Assembly: GCA_917880885.1 (NCBI GenBank)
Contig: OU862907.1
Location: 68,009,072-68,073,071 of the forward strand
Direction: 5' to 3'
From: Limnephilus marmoratus
Taxonomy: Eukaryota > Arthropoda > Insecta > Trichoptera > Limnephilidae
DNA: 64,000 nucleotides
In this document: in pieces, positions 10,054 to 25,300 of the stretch
How the letters are laid out: each line of letters starts with the position of its first letter
Position numbering within the stretch: position 1 is the stretch's first letter
Position numbers and translations under genes: made by a program
Notes under the pieces: model-generated
What the model saw: only the letters and a program-made list of their open reading frames with translations
Told to the model about the DNA's origin: nothing
The model's database searches: none

Positions 10054-10321
10054 CAATAATAATATTACATTATGATAAAAAAGTTACTTTTTTTGCAAAC
10101 ATTCCCGGGTTACGAAGACCTGACAATATTTAAAAATCTAGTAATACCTACCTCCACAGTAAGTGAAAAATGTTGCTTGTGTCGTGATGGAACACTTAGC
10201 CAACCGAGAAGTTAAAAATGCGGCGCCTGAGTGGGACCACAACGCGATGCCAACTTGGCCACTGACCGGTCAAATTATTAATAAAAAAAAATGTAAAAAT
10301 AATATTTTCACAATTTGCTCA

Positions 10322-13300
10322 TTAAGTAACTTCCAATACATTTCATGGTAAGGAAGGTACATGTCATGTGATGCTAAAACTCGGAAAGTAATAAAAGCTT
10401 ACAAACAATTTGGACAAAATACTGGAAAGGAAGAGTGATGTTACCTTCCACCACACATAATGTAAGAAATCGCTAGTAATTCGGGTAGCGGGCCCTTAAG
10501 TAACTTCCATTGCATTTCATGGTAAGGAAGGTACATGTCATGTGATGCTAAAACTCGGAAAGTAATAAAAGCTTACAAACAATTTGGACAAAATACTGGA
10601 AAGGAAGAGTGATGTTACCTTCCACCACACATAATGTAAGAAATCGCTAGTAATTCGGGTAGCGGGCCCTTAAGTAACTTCCATTGCATTTCATGGTAAG
10701 GAAGGTACATGTCATGTGATGCTAAAACTCGGAAAGTAATAAAAGCTTACAAACAATTTGGACAAAATACTGGAAAGGAAGAGTGATGTTACCTTCCACC
10801 ACACATAATGTAAGAAATCGCTAGTAATTCGGGTAGCGGGCCCTTAAGTAACTTCCATTGCATTTCATGGTAAGGAAGGTACATGTCATGTGATGCTAAA
10901 ACTCGGAAAGTAATAAAAGCTTACAAACAATTTGGACAAAATACTGGAAAGGAAGAGTGATGTTACCTTCCACCACACATAATGTAAGAAATCGCTAGTA
11001 ATTCGGGTAGCGGGCCCTTAAGTAACTTCCATTGCATTTCATGGTAAGGAAGGTACATGTCATGTGATGCTAAAACTCGGAAAGTAATAAAAGCTTACAA
11101 ACAATTTGGACAAAATACTGGAAAGGAAGAGTGATGTTACCTTCCACCACACATAATGTAAGAAATCGCTAGTAATTCGGGTAGCGGGCCCTTAAGTAAC
11201 TTCCATTGCATTTCATGGTAAGGAAGGTACATGTCATGTGATGCTAAAACTCGGAAAGTAATAAAAGCTTACAAACAATTTGGACAAAATACTGGAAAGG
11301 AAGAGTGATGTTACCTTCCACCACACATAATGTAAGAAATCGCTAGTAATTCGGGTAGCGGGCCCTTAAGTAACTTCCATTGCATTTCATGGTAAGGAAG
11401 GTACATGTCATGTGATGCTAAAACTCGGAAAGTAATAAAAGCTTACAAACAATTTGGACAAAATACTGGAAAGGAAGAGTGATGTTACCTTCCACCACAC
11501 ATAATGTAAGAAATCGCTAGTAATTCGGGTAGCGGGCCCTTAAGTAACTTCCATTGCATTTCATGGTAAGGAAGGTACATGTCATGTGATGCTAAAACTC
11601 GGAAAGTAATAAAAGCTTACAAACAATTTGGACAAAATACTGGAAAGGAAGAGTGATGTTACCTTCCACCACACATAATGTAAGAAATCGCTAGTAATTC
11701 GGGTAGCGGGCCCTTAAGTAACTTCCATTGCATTTCATGGTAAGGAAGGTACATGTCATGTGATGCTAAAACTCGGAAAGTAATAAAAGCTTACAAACAA
11801 TTTGGACAAAATACTGGAAAGGAAGAGTGATGTTACCTTCCACCACACATAATGTAAGAAATCGCTAGTAATTCGGGTAGCGGGCCCTTAAGTAACTTCC
11901 ATTGCATTTCATGGTAAGGAAGGTACATGTCATGTGATGCTAAAACTCGGAAAGTAATAAAAGCTTACAAACAATTTGGACAAAATACTGGAAAGGAAGA
12001 GTGATGTTACCTTCCACCACACATAATGTAAGAAATCGCTAGTAATTCGGGTAGCGGGCCCTTAAGTAACTTCCATTGCATTTCATGGTAAGGAAGGTAC
12101 ATGTCATGTGATGCTAAAACTCGGAAAGTAATAAAAGCTTACAAACAATTTGGACAAAATACTGGAAAGGAAGAGTGATGTTACCTTCCACCACACATAA
12201 TGTAAGAAATCGCTAGTAATTCGGGTAGCGGGCCCTTAAGTAACTTCCATTGCATTTCATGGTAAGGAAGGTACATGTCATGTGATGCTAAAACTCGGAA
12301 AGTAATAAAAGCTTACAAACAATTTGGACAAAATACTGGAAAGGAAGAGTGATGTTACCTTCCACCACACATAATGTAAGAAATCGCTAGTAATTCGGGT
12401 AGCGGGCCCTTAAGTAACTTCCATTGCATTTCATGGTAAGGAAGGTACATGTCATGTGATGCTAAAACTCGGAAAGTAATAAAAGCTTACAAACAATTTG
12501 GACAAAATACTGGAAAGGAAGAGTGATGTTACCTTCCACCACACATAATGTAAGAAATCGCTAGTAATTCGGGTAGCGGGCCCTTAAGTAACTTCCATTG
12601 CATTTCATGGTAAGGAAGGTACATGTCATGTGATGCTAAAACTCGGAAAGTAATAAAAGCTTACAAACAATTTGGACAAAATACTGGAAAGGAAGAGTGA
12701 TGTTACCTTCCACCACACATAATGTAAGAAATCGCTAGTAATTCGGGTAGCGGGCCCTTAAGTAACTTCCATTGCATTTCATGGTAAGGAAGGTACATGT
12801 CATGTGATGCTAAAACTCGGAAAGTAATAAAAGCTTACAAACAATTTGGACAAAATACTGGAAAGGAAGAGTGATGTTACCTTCCACCACACATAATGTA
12901 AGAAATCGCTAGTAATTCGGGTAGCGGGCCCTTAAGTAACTTCCATTGCATTTCATGGTAAGGAAGGTACATGTCATGTGATGCTAAAACTCGGAAAGTA
13001 ATAAAAGCTTACAAACAATTTGGACAAAATACTGGAAAGGAAGAGTGATGTTACCTTCCACCACACATAATGTAAGAAATCGCTAGTAATTCGGGTAGCG
13101 GGCCCTTAAGTAACTTCCATTGCATTTCATGGTAAGGAAGGTACATGTCATGTGATGCTAAAACTCGGAAAGTAATAAAAGCTTACAAACAATTTGGACA
13201 AAATACTGGAAAGGAAGAGTGATGTTACCTTCCACCACACATAATGTAAGAAATCGCTAGTAATTCGGGTAGCGGGCCCTTAAGTAACTTCCATTGCATT

Positions 13301-16300
13301 TCATGGTAAGGAAGGTACATGTCATGTGATGCTAAAACTCGGAAAGTAATAAAAGCTTACAAACAATTTGGACAAAATACTGGAAAGGAAGAGTGATGTT
13401 ACCTTCCACCACACATAATGTAAGAAATCGCTAGTAATTCGGGTAGCGGGCCCTTAAGTAACTTCCATTGCATTTCATGGTAAGGAAGGTACATGTCATG
13501 TGATGCTAAAACTCGGAAAGTAATAAAAGCTTACAAACAATTTGGACAAAATACTGGAAAGGAAGAGTGATGTTACCTTCCACCACACATAATGTAAGAA
13601 ATCGCTAGTAATTCGGGTAGCGGGCCCTTAAGTAACTTCCATTGCATTTCATGGTAAGGAAGGTACATGTCATGTGATGCTAAAACTCGGAAAGTAATAA
13701 AAGCTTACAAACAATTTGGACAAAATACTGGAAAGGAAGAGTGATGTTACCTTCCACCACACATAATGTAAGAAATCGCTAGTAATTCGGGTAGCGGGCC
13801 CTTAAGTAACTTCCATTGCATTTCATGGTAAGGAAGGTACATGTCATGTGATGCTAAAACTCGGAAAGTAATAAAAGCTTACAAACAATTTGGACAAAAT
13901 ACTGGAAAGGAAGAGTGATGTTACCTTCCACCACACATAATGTAAGAAATCGCTAGTAATTCGGGTAGCGGGCCCTTAAGTAACTTCCATTGCATTTCAT
14001 GGTAAGGAAGGTACATGTCATGTGATGCTAAAACTCGGAAAGTAATAAAAGCTTACAAACAATTTGGACAAAATACTGGAAAGGAAGAGTGATGTTACCT
14101 TCCACCACACATAATGTAAGAAATCGCTAGTAATTCGGGTAGCGGGCCCTTAAGTAACTTCCATTGCATTTCATGGTAAGGAAGGTACATGTCATGTGAT
14201 GCTAAAACTCGGAAAGTAATAAAAGCTTACAAACAATTTGGACAAAATACTGGAAAGGAAGAGTGATGTTACCTTCCACCACACATAATGTAAGAAATCG
14301 CTAGTAATTCGGGTAGCGGGCCCTTAAGTAACTTCCATTGCATTTCATGGTAAGGAAGGTACATGTCATGTGATGCTAAAACTCGGAAAGTAATAAAAGC
14401 TTACAAACAATTTGGACAAAATACTGGAAAGGAAGAGTGATGTTACCTTCCACCACACATAATGTAAGAAATCGCTAGTAATTCGGGTAGCGGGCCCTTA
14501 AGTAACTTCCATTGCATTTCATGGTAAGGAAGGTACATGTCATGTGATGCTAAAACTCGGAAAGTAATAAAAGCTTACAAACAATTTGGACAAAATACTG
14601 GAAAGGAAGAGTGATGTTACCTTCCACCACACATAATGTAAGAAATCGCTAGTAATTCGGGTAGCGGGCCCTTAAGTAACTTCCATTGCATTTCATGGTA
14701 AGGAAGGTACATGTCATGTGATGCTAAAACTCGGAAAGTAATAAAAGCTTACAAACAATTTGGACAAAATACTGGAAAGGAAGAGTGATGTTACCTTCCA
14801 CCACACATAATGTAAGAAATCGCTAGTAATTCGGGTAGCGGGCCCTTAAGTAACTTCCATTGCATTTCATGGTAAGGAAGGTACATGTCATGTGATGCTA
14901 AAACTCGGAAAGTAATAAAAGCTTACAAACAATTTGGACAAAATACTGGAAAGGAAGAGTGATGTTACCTTCCACCACACATAATGTAAGAAATCGCTAG
15001 TAATTCGGGTAGCGGGCCCTTAAGTAACTTCCATTGCATTTCATGGTAAGGAAGGTACATGTCATGTGATGCTAAAACTCGGAAAGTAATAAAAGCTTAC
15101 AAACAATTTGGACAAAATACTGGAAAGGAAGAGTGATGTTACCTTCCACCACACATAATGTAAGAAATCGCTAGTAATTCGGGTAGCGGGCCCTTAAGTA
15201 ACTTCCATTGCATTTCATGGTAAGGAAGGTACATGTCATGTGATGCTAAAACTCGGAAAGTAATAAAAGCTTACAAACAATTTGGACAAAATACTGGAAA
15301 GGAAGAGTGATGTTACCTTCCACCACACATAATGTAAGAAATCGCTAGTAATTCGGGTAGCGGGCCCTTAAGTAACTTCCATTGCATTTCATGGTAAGGA
15401 AGGTACATGTCATGTGATGCTAAAACTCGGAAAGTAATAAAAGCTTACAAACAATTTGGACAAAATACTGGAAAGGAAGAGTGATGTTACCTTCCACCAC
15501 ACATAATGTAAGAAATCGCTAGTAATTCGGGTAGCGGGCCCTTAAGTAACTTCCATTGCATTTCATGGTAAGGAAGGTACATGTCATGTGATGCTAAAAC
15601 TCGGAAAGTAATAAAAGCTTACAAACAATTTGGACAAAATACTGGAAAGGAAGAGTGATGTTACCTTCCACCACACATAATGTAAGAAATCGCTAGTAAT
15701 TCGGGTAGCGGGCCCTTAAGTAACTTCCATTGCATTTCATGGTAAGGAAGGTACATGTCATGTGATGCTAAAACTCGGAAAGTAATAAAAGCTTACAAAC
15801 AATTTGGACAAAATACTGGAAAGGAAGAGTGATGTTACCTTCCACCACACATAATGTAAGAAATCGCTAGTAATTCGGGTAGCGGGCCCTTAAGTAACTT
15901 CCATTGCATTTCATGGTAAGGAAGGTACATGTCATGTGATGCTAAAACTCGGAAAGTAATAAAAGCTTACAAACAATTTGGACAAAATACTGGAAAGGAA
16001 GAGTGATGTTACCTTCCACCACACATAATGTAAGAAATCGCTAGTAATTCGGGTAGCGGGCCCTTAAGTAACTTCCATTGCATTTCATGGTAAGGAAGGT
16101 ACATGTCATGTGATGCTAAAACTCGGAAAGTAATAAAAGCTTACAAACAATTTGGACAAAATACTGGAAAGGAAGAGTGATGTTACCTTCCACCACACAT
16201 AATGTAAGAAATCGCTAGTAATTCGGGTAGCGGGCCCTTAAGTAACTTCCATTGCATTTCATGGTAAGGAAGGTACATGTCATGTGATGCTAAAACTCGG

Positions 16301-19300
16301 AAAGTAATAAAAGCTTACAAACAATTTGGACAAAATACTGGAAAGGAAGAGTGATGTTACCTTCCACCACACATAATGTAAGAAATCGCTAGTAATTCGG
16401 GTAGCGGGCCCTTAAGTAACTTCCATTGCATTTCATGGTAAGGAAGGTACATGTCATGTGATGCTAAAACTCGGAAAGTAATAAAAGCTTACAAACAATT
16501 TGGACAAAATACTGGAAAGGAAGAGTGATGTTACCTTCCACCACACATAATGTAAGAAATCGCTAGTAATTCGGGTAGCGGGCCCTTAAGTAACTTCCAT
16601 TGCATTTCATGGTAAGGAAGGTACATGTCATGTGATGCTAAAACTCGGAAAGTAATAAAAGCTTACAAACAATTTGGACAAAATACTGGAAAGGAAGAGT
16701 GATGTTACCTTCCACCACACATAATGTAAGAAATCGCTAGTAATTCGGGTAGCGGGCCCTTAAGTAACTTCCATTGCATTTCATGGTAAGGAAGGTACAT
16801 GTCATGTGATGCTAAAACTCGGAAAGTAATAAAAGCTTACAAACAATTTGGACAAAATACTGGAAAGGAAGAGTGATGTTACCTTCCACCACACATAATG
16901 TAAGAAATCGCTAGTAATTCGGGTAGCGGGCCCTTAAGTAACTTCCATTGCATTTCATGGTAAGGAAGGTACATGTCATGTGATGCTAAAACTCGGAAAG
17001 TAATAAAAGCTTACAAACAATTTGGACAAAATACTGGAAAGGAAGAGTGATGTTACCTTCCACCACACATAATGTAAGAAATCGCTAGTAATTCGGGTAG
17101 CGGGCCCTTAAGTAACTTCCATTGCATTTCATGGTAAGGAAGGTACATGTCATGTGATGCTAAAACTCGGAAAGTAATAAAAGCTTACAAACAATTTGGA
17201 CAAAATACTGGAAAGGAAGAGTGATGTTACCTTCCACCACACATAATGTAAGAAATCGCTAGTAATTCGGGTAGCGGGCCCTTAAGTAACTTCCATTGCA
17301 TTTCATGGTAAGGAAGGTACATGTCATGTGATGCTAAAACTCGGAAAGTAATAAAAGCTTACAAACAATTTGGACAAAATACTGGAAAGGAAGAGTGATG
17401 TTACCTTCCACCACACATAATGTAAGAAATCGCTAGTAATTCGGGTAGCGGGCCCTTAAGTAACTTCCATTGCATTTCATGGTAAGGAAGGTACATGTCA
17501 TGTGATGCTAAAACTCGGAAAGTAATAAAAGCTTACAAACAATTTGGACAAAATACTGGAAAGGAAGAGTGATGTTACCTTCCACCACACATAATGTAAG
17601 AAATCGCTAGTAATTCGGGTAGCGGGCCCTTAAGTAACTTCCATTGCATTTCATGGTAAGGAAGGTACATGTCATGTGATGCTAAAACTCGGAAAGTAAT
17701 AAAAGCTTACAAACAATTTGGACAAAATACTGGAAAGGAAGAGTGATGTTACCTTCCACCACACATAATGTAAGAAATCGCTAGTAATTCGGGTAGCGGG
17801 CCCTTAAGTAACTTCCATTGCATTTCATGGTAAGGAAGGTACATGTCATGTGATGCTAAAACTCGGAAAGTAATAAAAGCTTACAAACAATTTGGACAAA
17901 ATACTGGAAAGGAAGAGTGATGTTACCTTCCACCACACATAATGTAAGAAATCGCTAGTAATTCGGGTAGCGGGCCCTTAAGTAACTTCCATTGCATTTC
18001 ATGGTAAGGAAGGTACATGTCATGTGATGCTAAAACTCGGAAAGTAATAAAAGCTTACAAACAATTTGGACAAAATACTGGAAAGGAAGAGTGATGTTAC
18101 CTTCCACCACACATAATGTAAGAAATCGCTAGTAATTCGGGTAGCGGGCCCTTAAGTAACTTCCATTGCATTTCATGGTAAGGAAGGTACATGTCATGTG
18201 ATGCTAAAACTCGGAAAGTAATAAAAGCTTACAAACAATTTGGACAAAATACTGGAAAGGAAGAGTGATGTTACCTTCCACCACACATAATGTAAGAAAT
18301 CGCTAGTAATTCGGGTAGCGGGCCCTTAAGTAACTTCCATTGCATTTCATGGTAAGGAAGGTACATGTCATGTGATGCTAAAACTCGGAAAGTAATAAAA
18401 GCTTACAAACAATTTGGACAAAATACTGGAAAGGAAGAGTGATGTTACCTTCCACCACACATAATGTAAGAAATCGCTAGTAATTCGGGTAGCGGGCCCT
18501 TAAGTAACTTCCATTGCATTTCATGGTAAGGAAGGTACATGTCATGTGATGCTAAAACTCGGAAAGTAATAAAAGCTTACAAACAATTTGGACAAAATAC
18601 TGGAAAGGAAGAGTGATGTTACCTTCCACCACACATAATGTAAGAAATCGCTAGTAATTCGGGTAGCGGGCCCTTAAGTAACTTCCATTGCATTTCATGG
18701 TAAGGAAGGTACATGTCATGTGATGCTAAAACTCGGAAAGTAATAAAAGCTTACAAACAATTTGGACAAAATACTGGAAAGGAAGAGTGATGTTACCTTC
18801 CACCACACATAATGTAAGAAATCGCTAGTAATTCGGGTAGCGGGCCCTTAAGTAACTTCCATTGCATTTCATGGTAAGGAAGGTACATGTCATGTGATGC
18901 TAAAACTCGGAAAGTAATAAAAGCTTACAAACAATTTGGACAAAATACTGGAAAGGAAGAGTGATGTTACCTTCCACCACACATAATGTAAGAAATCGCT
19001 AGTAATTCGGGTAGCGGGCCCTTAAGTAACTTCCATTGCATTTCATGGTAAGGAAGGTACATGTCATGTGATGCTAAAACTCGGAAAGTAATAAAAGCTT
19101 ACAAACAATTTGGACAAAATACTGGAAAGGAAGAGTGATGTTACCTTCCACCACACATAATGTAAGAAATCGCTAGTAATTCGGGTAGCGGGCCCTTAAG
19201 TAACTTCCATTGCATTTCATGGTAAGGAAGGTACATGTCATGTGATGCTAAAACTCGGAAAGTAATAAAAGCTTACAAACAATTTGGACAAAATACTGGA

Positions 19301-22300
19301 AAGGAAGAGTGATGTTACCTTCCACCACACATAATGTAAGAAATCGCTAGTAATTCGGGTAGCGGGCCCTTAAGTAACTTCCATTGCATTTCATGGTAAG
19401 GAAGGTACATGTCATGTGATGCTAAAACTCGGAAAGTAATAAAAGCTTACAAACAATTTGGACAAAATACTGGAAAGGAAGAGTGATGTTACCTTCCACC
19501 ACACATAATGTAAGAAATCGCTAGTAATTCGGGTAGCGGGCCCTTAAGTAACTTCCATTGCATTTCATGGTAAGGAAGGTACATGTCATGTGATGCTAAA
19601 ACTCGGAAAGTAATAAAAGCTTACAAACAATTTGGACAAAATACTGGAAAGGAAGAGTGATGTTACCTTCCACCACACATAATGTAAGAAATCGCTAGTA
19701 ATTCGGGTAGCGGGCCCTTAAGTAACTTCCATTGCATTTCATGGTAAGGAAGGTACATGTCATGTGATGCTAAAACTCGGAAAGTAATAAAAGCTTACAA
19801 ACAATTTGGACAAAATACTGGAAAGGAAGAGTGATGTTACCTTCCACCACACATAATGTAAGAAATCGCTAGTAATTCGGGTAGCGGGCCCTTAAGTAAC
19901 TTCCATTGCATTTCATGGTAAGGAAGGTACATGTCATGTGATGCTAAAACTCGGAAAGTAATAAAAGCTTACAAACAATTTGGACAAAATACTGGAAAGG
20001 AAGAGTGATGTTACCTTCCACCACACATAATGTAAGAAATCGCTAGTAATTCGGGTAGCGGGCCCTTAAGTAACTTCCATTGCATTTCATGGTAAGGAAG
20101 GTACATGTCATGTGATGCTAAAACTCGGAAAGTAATAAAAGCTTACAAACAATTTGGACAAAATACTGGAAAGGAAGAGTGATGTTACCTTCCACCACAC
20201 ATAATGTAAGAAATCGCTAGTAATTCGGGTAGCGGGCCCTTAAGTAACTTCCATTGCATTTCATGGTAAGGAAGGTACATGTCATGTGATGCTAAAACTC
20301 GGAAAGTAATAAAAGCTTACAAACAATTTGGACAAAATACTGGAAAGGAAGAGTGATGTTACCTTCCACCACACATAATGTAAGAAATCGCTAGTAATTC
20401 GGGTAGCGGGCCCTTAAGTAACTTCCATTGCATTTCATGGTAAGGAAGGTACATGTCATGTGATGCTAAAACTCGGAAAGTAATAAAAGCTTACAAACAA
20501 TTTGGACAAAATACTGGAAAGGAAGAGTGATGTTACCTTCCACCACACATAATGTAAGAAATCGCTAGTAATTCGGGTAGCGGGCCCTTAAGTAACTTCC
20601 ATTGCATTTCATGGTAAGGAAGGTACATGTCATGTGATGCTAAAACTCGGAAAGTAATAAAAGCTTACAAACAATTTGGACAAAATACTGGAAAGGAAGA
20701 GTGATGTTACCTTCCACCACACATAATGTAAGAAATCGCTAGTAATTCGGGTAGCGGGCCCTTAAGTAACTTCCATTGCATTTCATGGTAAGGAAGGTAC
20801 ATGTCATGTGATGCTAAAACTCGGAAAGTAATAAAAGCTTACAAACAATTTGGACAAAATACTGGAAAGGAAGAGTGATGTTACCTTCCACCACACATAA
20901 TGTAAGAAATCGCTAGTAATTCGGGTAGCGGGCCCTTAAGTAACTTCCATTGCATTTCATGGTAAGGAAGGTACATGTCATGTGATGCTAAAACTCGGAA
21001 AGTAATAAAAGCTTACAAACAATTTGGACAAAATACTGGAAAGGAAGAGTGATGTTACCTTCCACCACACATAATGTAAGAAATCGCTAGTAATTCGGGT
21101 AGCGGGCCCTTAAGTAACTTCCATTGCATTTCATGGTAAGGAAGGTACATGTCATGTGATGCTAAAACTCGGAAAGTAATAAAAGCTTACAAACAATTTG
21201 GACAAAATACTGGAAAGGAAGAGTGATGTTACCTTCCACCACACATAATGTAAGAAATCGCTAGTAATTCGGGTAGCGGGCCCTTAAGTAACTTCCATTG
21301 CATTTCATGGTAAGGAAGGTACATGTCATGTGATGCTAAAACTCGGAAAGTAATAAAAGCTTACAAACAATTTGGACAAAATACTGGAAAGGAAGAGTGA
21401 TGTTACCTTCCACCACACATAATGTAAGAAATCGCTAGTAATTCGGGTAGCGGGCCCTTAAGTAACTTCCATTGCATTTCATGGTAAGGAAGGTACATGT
21501 CATGTGATGCTAAAACTCGGAAAGTAATAAAAGCTTACAAACAATTTGGACAAAATACTGGAAAGGAAGAGTGATGTTACCTTCCACCACACATAATGTA
21601 AGAAATCGCTAGTAATTCGGGTAGCGGGCCCTTAAGTAACTTCCATTGCATTTCATGGTAAGGAAGGTACATGTCATGTGATGCTAAAACTCGGAAAGTA
21701 ATAAAAGCTTACAAACAATTTGGACAAAATACTGGAAAGGAAGAGTGATGTTACCTTCCACCACACATAATGTAAGAAATCGCTAGTAATTCGGGTAGCG
21801 GGCCCTTAAGTAACTTCCATTGCATTTCATGGTAAGGAAGGTACATGTCATGTGATGCTAAAACTCGGAAAGTAATAAAAGCTTACAAACAATTTGGACA
21901 AAATACTGGAAAGGAAGAGTGATGTTACCTTCCACCACACATAATGTAAGAAATCGCTAGTAATTCGGGTAGCGGGCCCTTAAGTAACTTCCATTGCATT
22001 TCATGGTAAGGAAGGTACATGTCATGTGATGCTAAAACTCGGAAAGTAATAAAAGCTTACAAACAATTTGGACAAAATACTGGAAAGGAAGAGTGATGTT
22101 ACCTTCCACCACACATAATGTAAGAAATCGCTAGTAATTCGGGTAGCGGGCCCTTAAGTAACTTCCATTGCATTTCATGGTAAGGAAGGTACATGTCATG
22201 TGATGCTAAAACTCGGAAAGTAATAAAAGCTTACAAACAATTTGGACAAAATACTGGAAAGGAAGAGTGATGTTACCTTCCACCACACATAATGTAAGAA

Positions 22301-25300
22301 ATCGCTAGTAATTCGGGTAGCGGGCCCTTAAGTAACTTCCATTGCATTTCATGGTAAGGAAGGTACATGTCATGTGATGCTAAAACTCGGAAAGTAATAA
22401 AAGCTTACAAACAATTTGGACAAAATACTGGAAAGGAAGAGTGATGTTACCTTCCACCACACATAATGTAAGAAATCGCTAGTAATTCGGGTAGCGGGCC
22501 CTTAAGTAACTTCCATTGCATTTCATGGTAAGGAAGGTACATGTCATGTGATGCTAAAACTCGGAAAGTAATAAAAGCTTACAAACAATTTGGACAAAAT
22601 ACTGGAAAGGAAGAGTGATGTTACCTTCCACCACACATAATGTAAGAAATCGCTAGTAATTCGGGTAGCGGGCCCTTAAGTAACTTCCATTGCATTTCAT
22701 GGTAAGGAAGGTACATGTCATGTGATGCTAAAACTCGGAAAGTAATAAAAGCTTACAAACAATTTGGACAAAATACTGGAAAGGAAGAGTGATGTTACCT
22801 TCCACCACACATAATGTAAGAAATCGCTAGTAATTCGGGTAGCGGGCCCTTAAGTAACTTCCATTGCATTTCATGGTAAGGAAGGTACATGTCATGTGAT
22901 GCTAAAACTCGGAAAGTAATAAAAGCTTACAAACAATTTGGACAAAATACTGGAAAGGAAGAGTGATGTTACCTTCCACCACACATAATGTAAGAAATCG
23001 CTAGTAATTCGGGTAGCGGGCCCTTAAGTAACTTCCATTGCATTTCATGGTAAGGAAGGTACATGTCATGTGATGCTAAAACTCGGAAAGTAATAAAAGC
23101 TTACAAACAATTTGGACAAAATACTGGAAAGGAAGAGTGATGTTACCTTCCACCACACATAATGTAAGAAATCGCTAGTAATTCGGGTAGCGGGCCCTTA
23201 AGTAACTTCCATTGCATTTCATGGTAAGGAAGGTACATGTCATGTGATGCTAAAACTCGGAAAGTAATAAAAGCTTACAAACAATTTGGACAAAATACTG
23301 GAAAGGAAGAGTGATGTTACCTTCCACCACACATAATGTAAGAAATCGCTAGTAATTCGGGTAGCGGGCCCTTGAGTAACTTCCATTGCATTTCATGGTA
23401 AGGAAGGTACATGTCATGTGATGCTAAAACTCGGAAAGTAATAAAAGCTTACAAACAATTTGGACAAAATACTGGAAAGGAAGAGTGATGTTACCTTCCA
23501 CCACACATAATGTAAGAAATCGCTAGTAATTCGGGTAGCGGGCCCTTAAGTAACTTCCATTGCATTTCATGGTAAGGAAGGTACATGTCATGTGATGCTA
23601 AAACTCGGAAAGTAATAAAAGCTTACAAACAATTTGGACAAAATACTGGAAAGGAAGAGTGATGTTACCTTCCACCACACATAATGTAAGAAATCGCTAG
23701 TAATTCGGGTAGCGGGCCCTTAAGTAACTTCCATTGCATTTCATGGTAAGGAAGGTACATGTCATGTGATGCTAAAACTCGGAAAGTAATAAAAGCTTAC
23801 AAACAATTTGGACAAAATACTGGAAAGGAAGAGTGATGTTACCTTCCACCACACATAATGTAAGAAATCGCTAGTAATTCGGGTAGCGGGCCCTTAAGTA
23901 ACTTCCATTGCATTTCATGGTAAGGAAGGTACATGTCATGTGATGCTAAAACTCGGAAAGTAATAAAAGCTTACAAACAATTTGGACAAAATACTGGAAA
24001 GGAAGAGTGATGTTACCTTCCACCACACATAATGTAAGAAATCGCTAGTAATTCGGGTAGCGGGCCCTTAAGTAACTTCCATTGCATTTCATGGTAAGGA
24101 AGGTACATGTCATGTGATGCTAAAACTCGGAAAGTAATAAAAGCTTACAAACAATTTGGACAAAATACTGGAAAGGAAGAGTGATGTTACCTTCCACCAC
24201 ACATAATGTAAGAAATCGCTAGTAATTCGGGTAGCGGGCCCTTAAGTAACTTCCATTGCATTTCATGGTAAGGAAGGTACATGTCATGTGATGCTAAAAC
24301 TCGGAAAGTAATAAAAGCTTACAAACAATTTGGACAAAATACTGGAAAGGAAGAGTGATGTTACCTTCCACCACACATAATGTAAGAAATCGCTAGTAAT
24401 TCGGGTAGCGGGCCCTTAAGTAACTTCCATTGCATTTCATGGTAAGGAAGGTACATGTCATGTGATGCTAAAACTCGGAAAGTAATAAAAGCTTACAAAC
24501 AATTTGGACAAAATACTGGAAAGGAAGAGTGATGTTACCTTCCACCACACATAATGTAAGAAATCGCTAGTAATTCGGGTAGCGGGCCCTTAAGTAACTT
24601 CCATTGCATTTCATGGTAAGGAAGGTACATGTCATGTGATGCTAAAACTCGGAAAGTAATAAAAGCTTACAAACAATTTGGACAAAATACTGGAAAGGAA
24701 GAGTGATGTTACCTTCCACCACACATAATGTAAGAAATCGCTAGTAATTCGGGTAGCGGGCCCTTAAGTAACTTCCATTGCATTTCATGGTAAGGAAGGT
24801 ACATGTCATGTGATGCTAAAACTCGGAAAGTAATAAAAGCTTACAAACAATTTGGACAAAATACTGGAAAGGAAGAGTGATGTTACCTTCCACCACACAT
24901 AATGTAAGAAATCGCTAGTAATTCGGGTAGCGGGCCCTTAAGTAACTTCCATTGCATTTCATGGTAAGGAAGGTACATGTCATGTGATGCTAAAACTCGG
25001 AAAGTAATAAAAGCTTACAAACAATTTGGACAAAATACTGGAAAGGAAGAGTGATGTTACCTTCCACCACACATAATGTAAGAAATCGCTAGTAATTCGG
25101 GTAGCGGGCCCTTAAGTAACTTCCATTGCATTTCATGGTAAGGAAGGTACATGTCATGTGATGCTAAAACTCGGAAAGTAATAAAAGCTTACAAACAATT
25201 TGGACAAAATACTGGAAAGGAAGAGTGATGTTACCTTCCACCACACATAATGTAAGAAATCGCTAGTAATTCGGGTAGCGGGCCCTTAAGTAACTTCCAT

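Noticed and set aside
10467..10480. Bacterial 16S rRNA-like word aatcgctagtaat in the satellite
   Set aside because: Only about 13 bases match and neighbouring rRNA sequence is absent; chance resemblance.
10471..10496. CENP-B-box-like word (ttcgggtagcggg) in each satellite unit
   Set aside because: The canonical box needs seven bases between TTCG and CGGG; here there are five, so two spacings are wrong.
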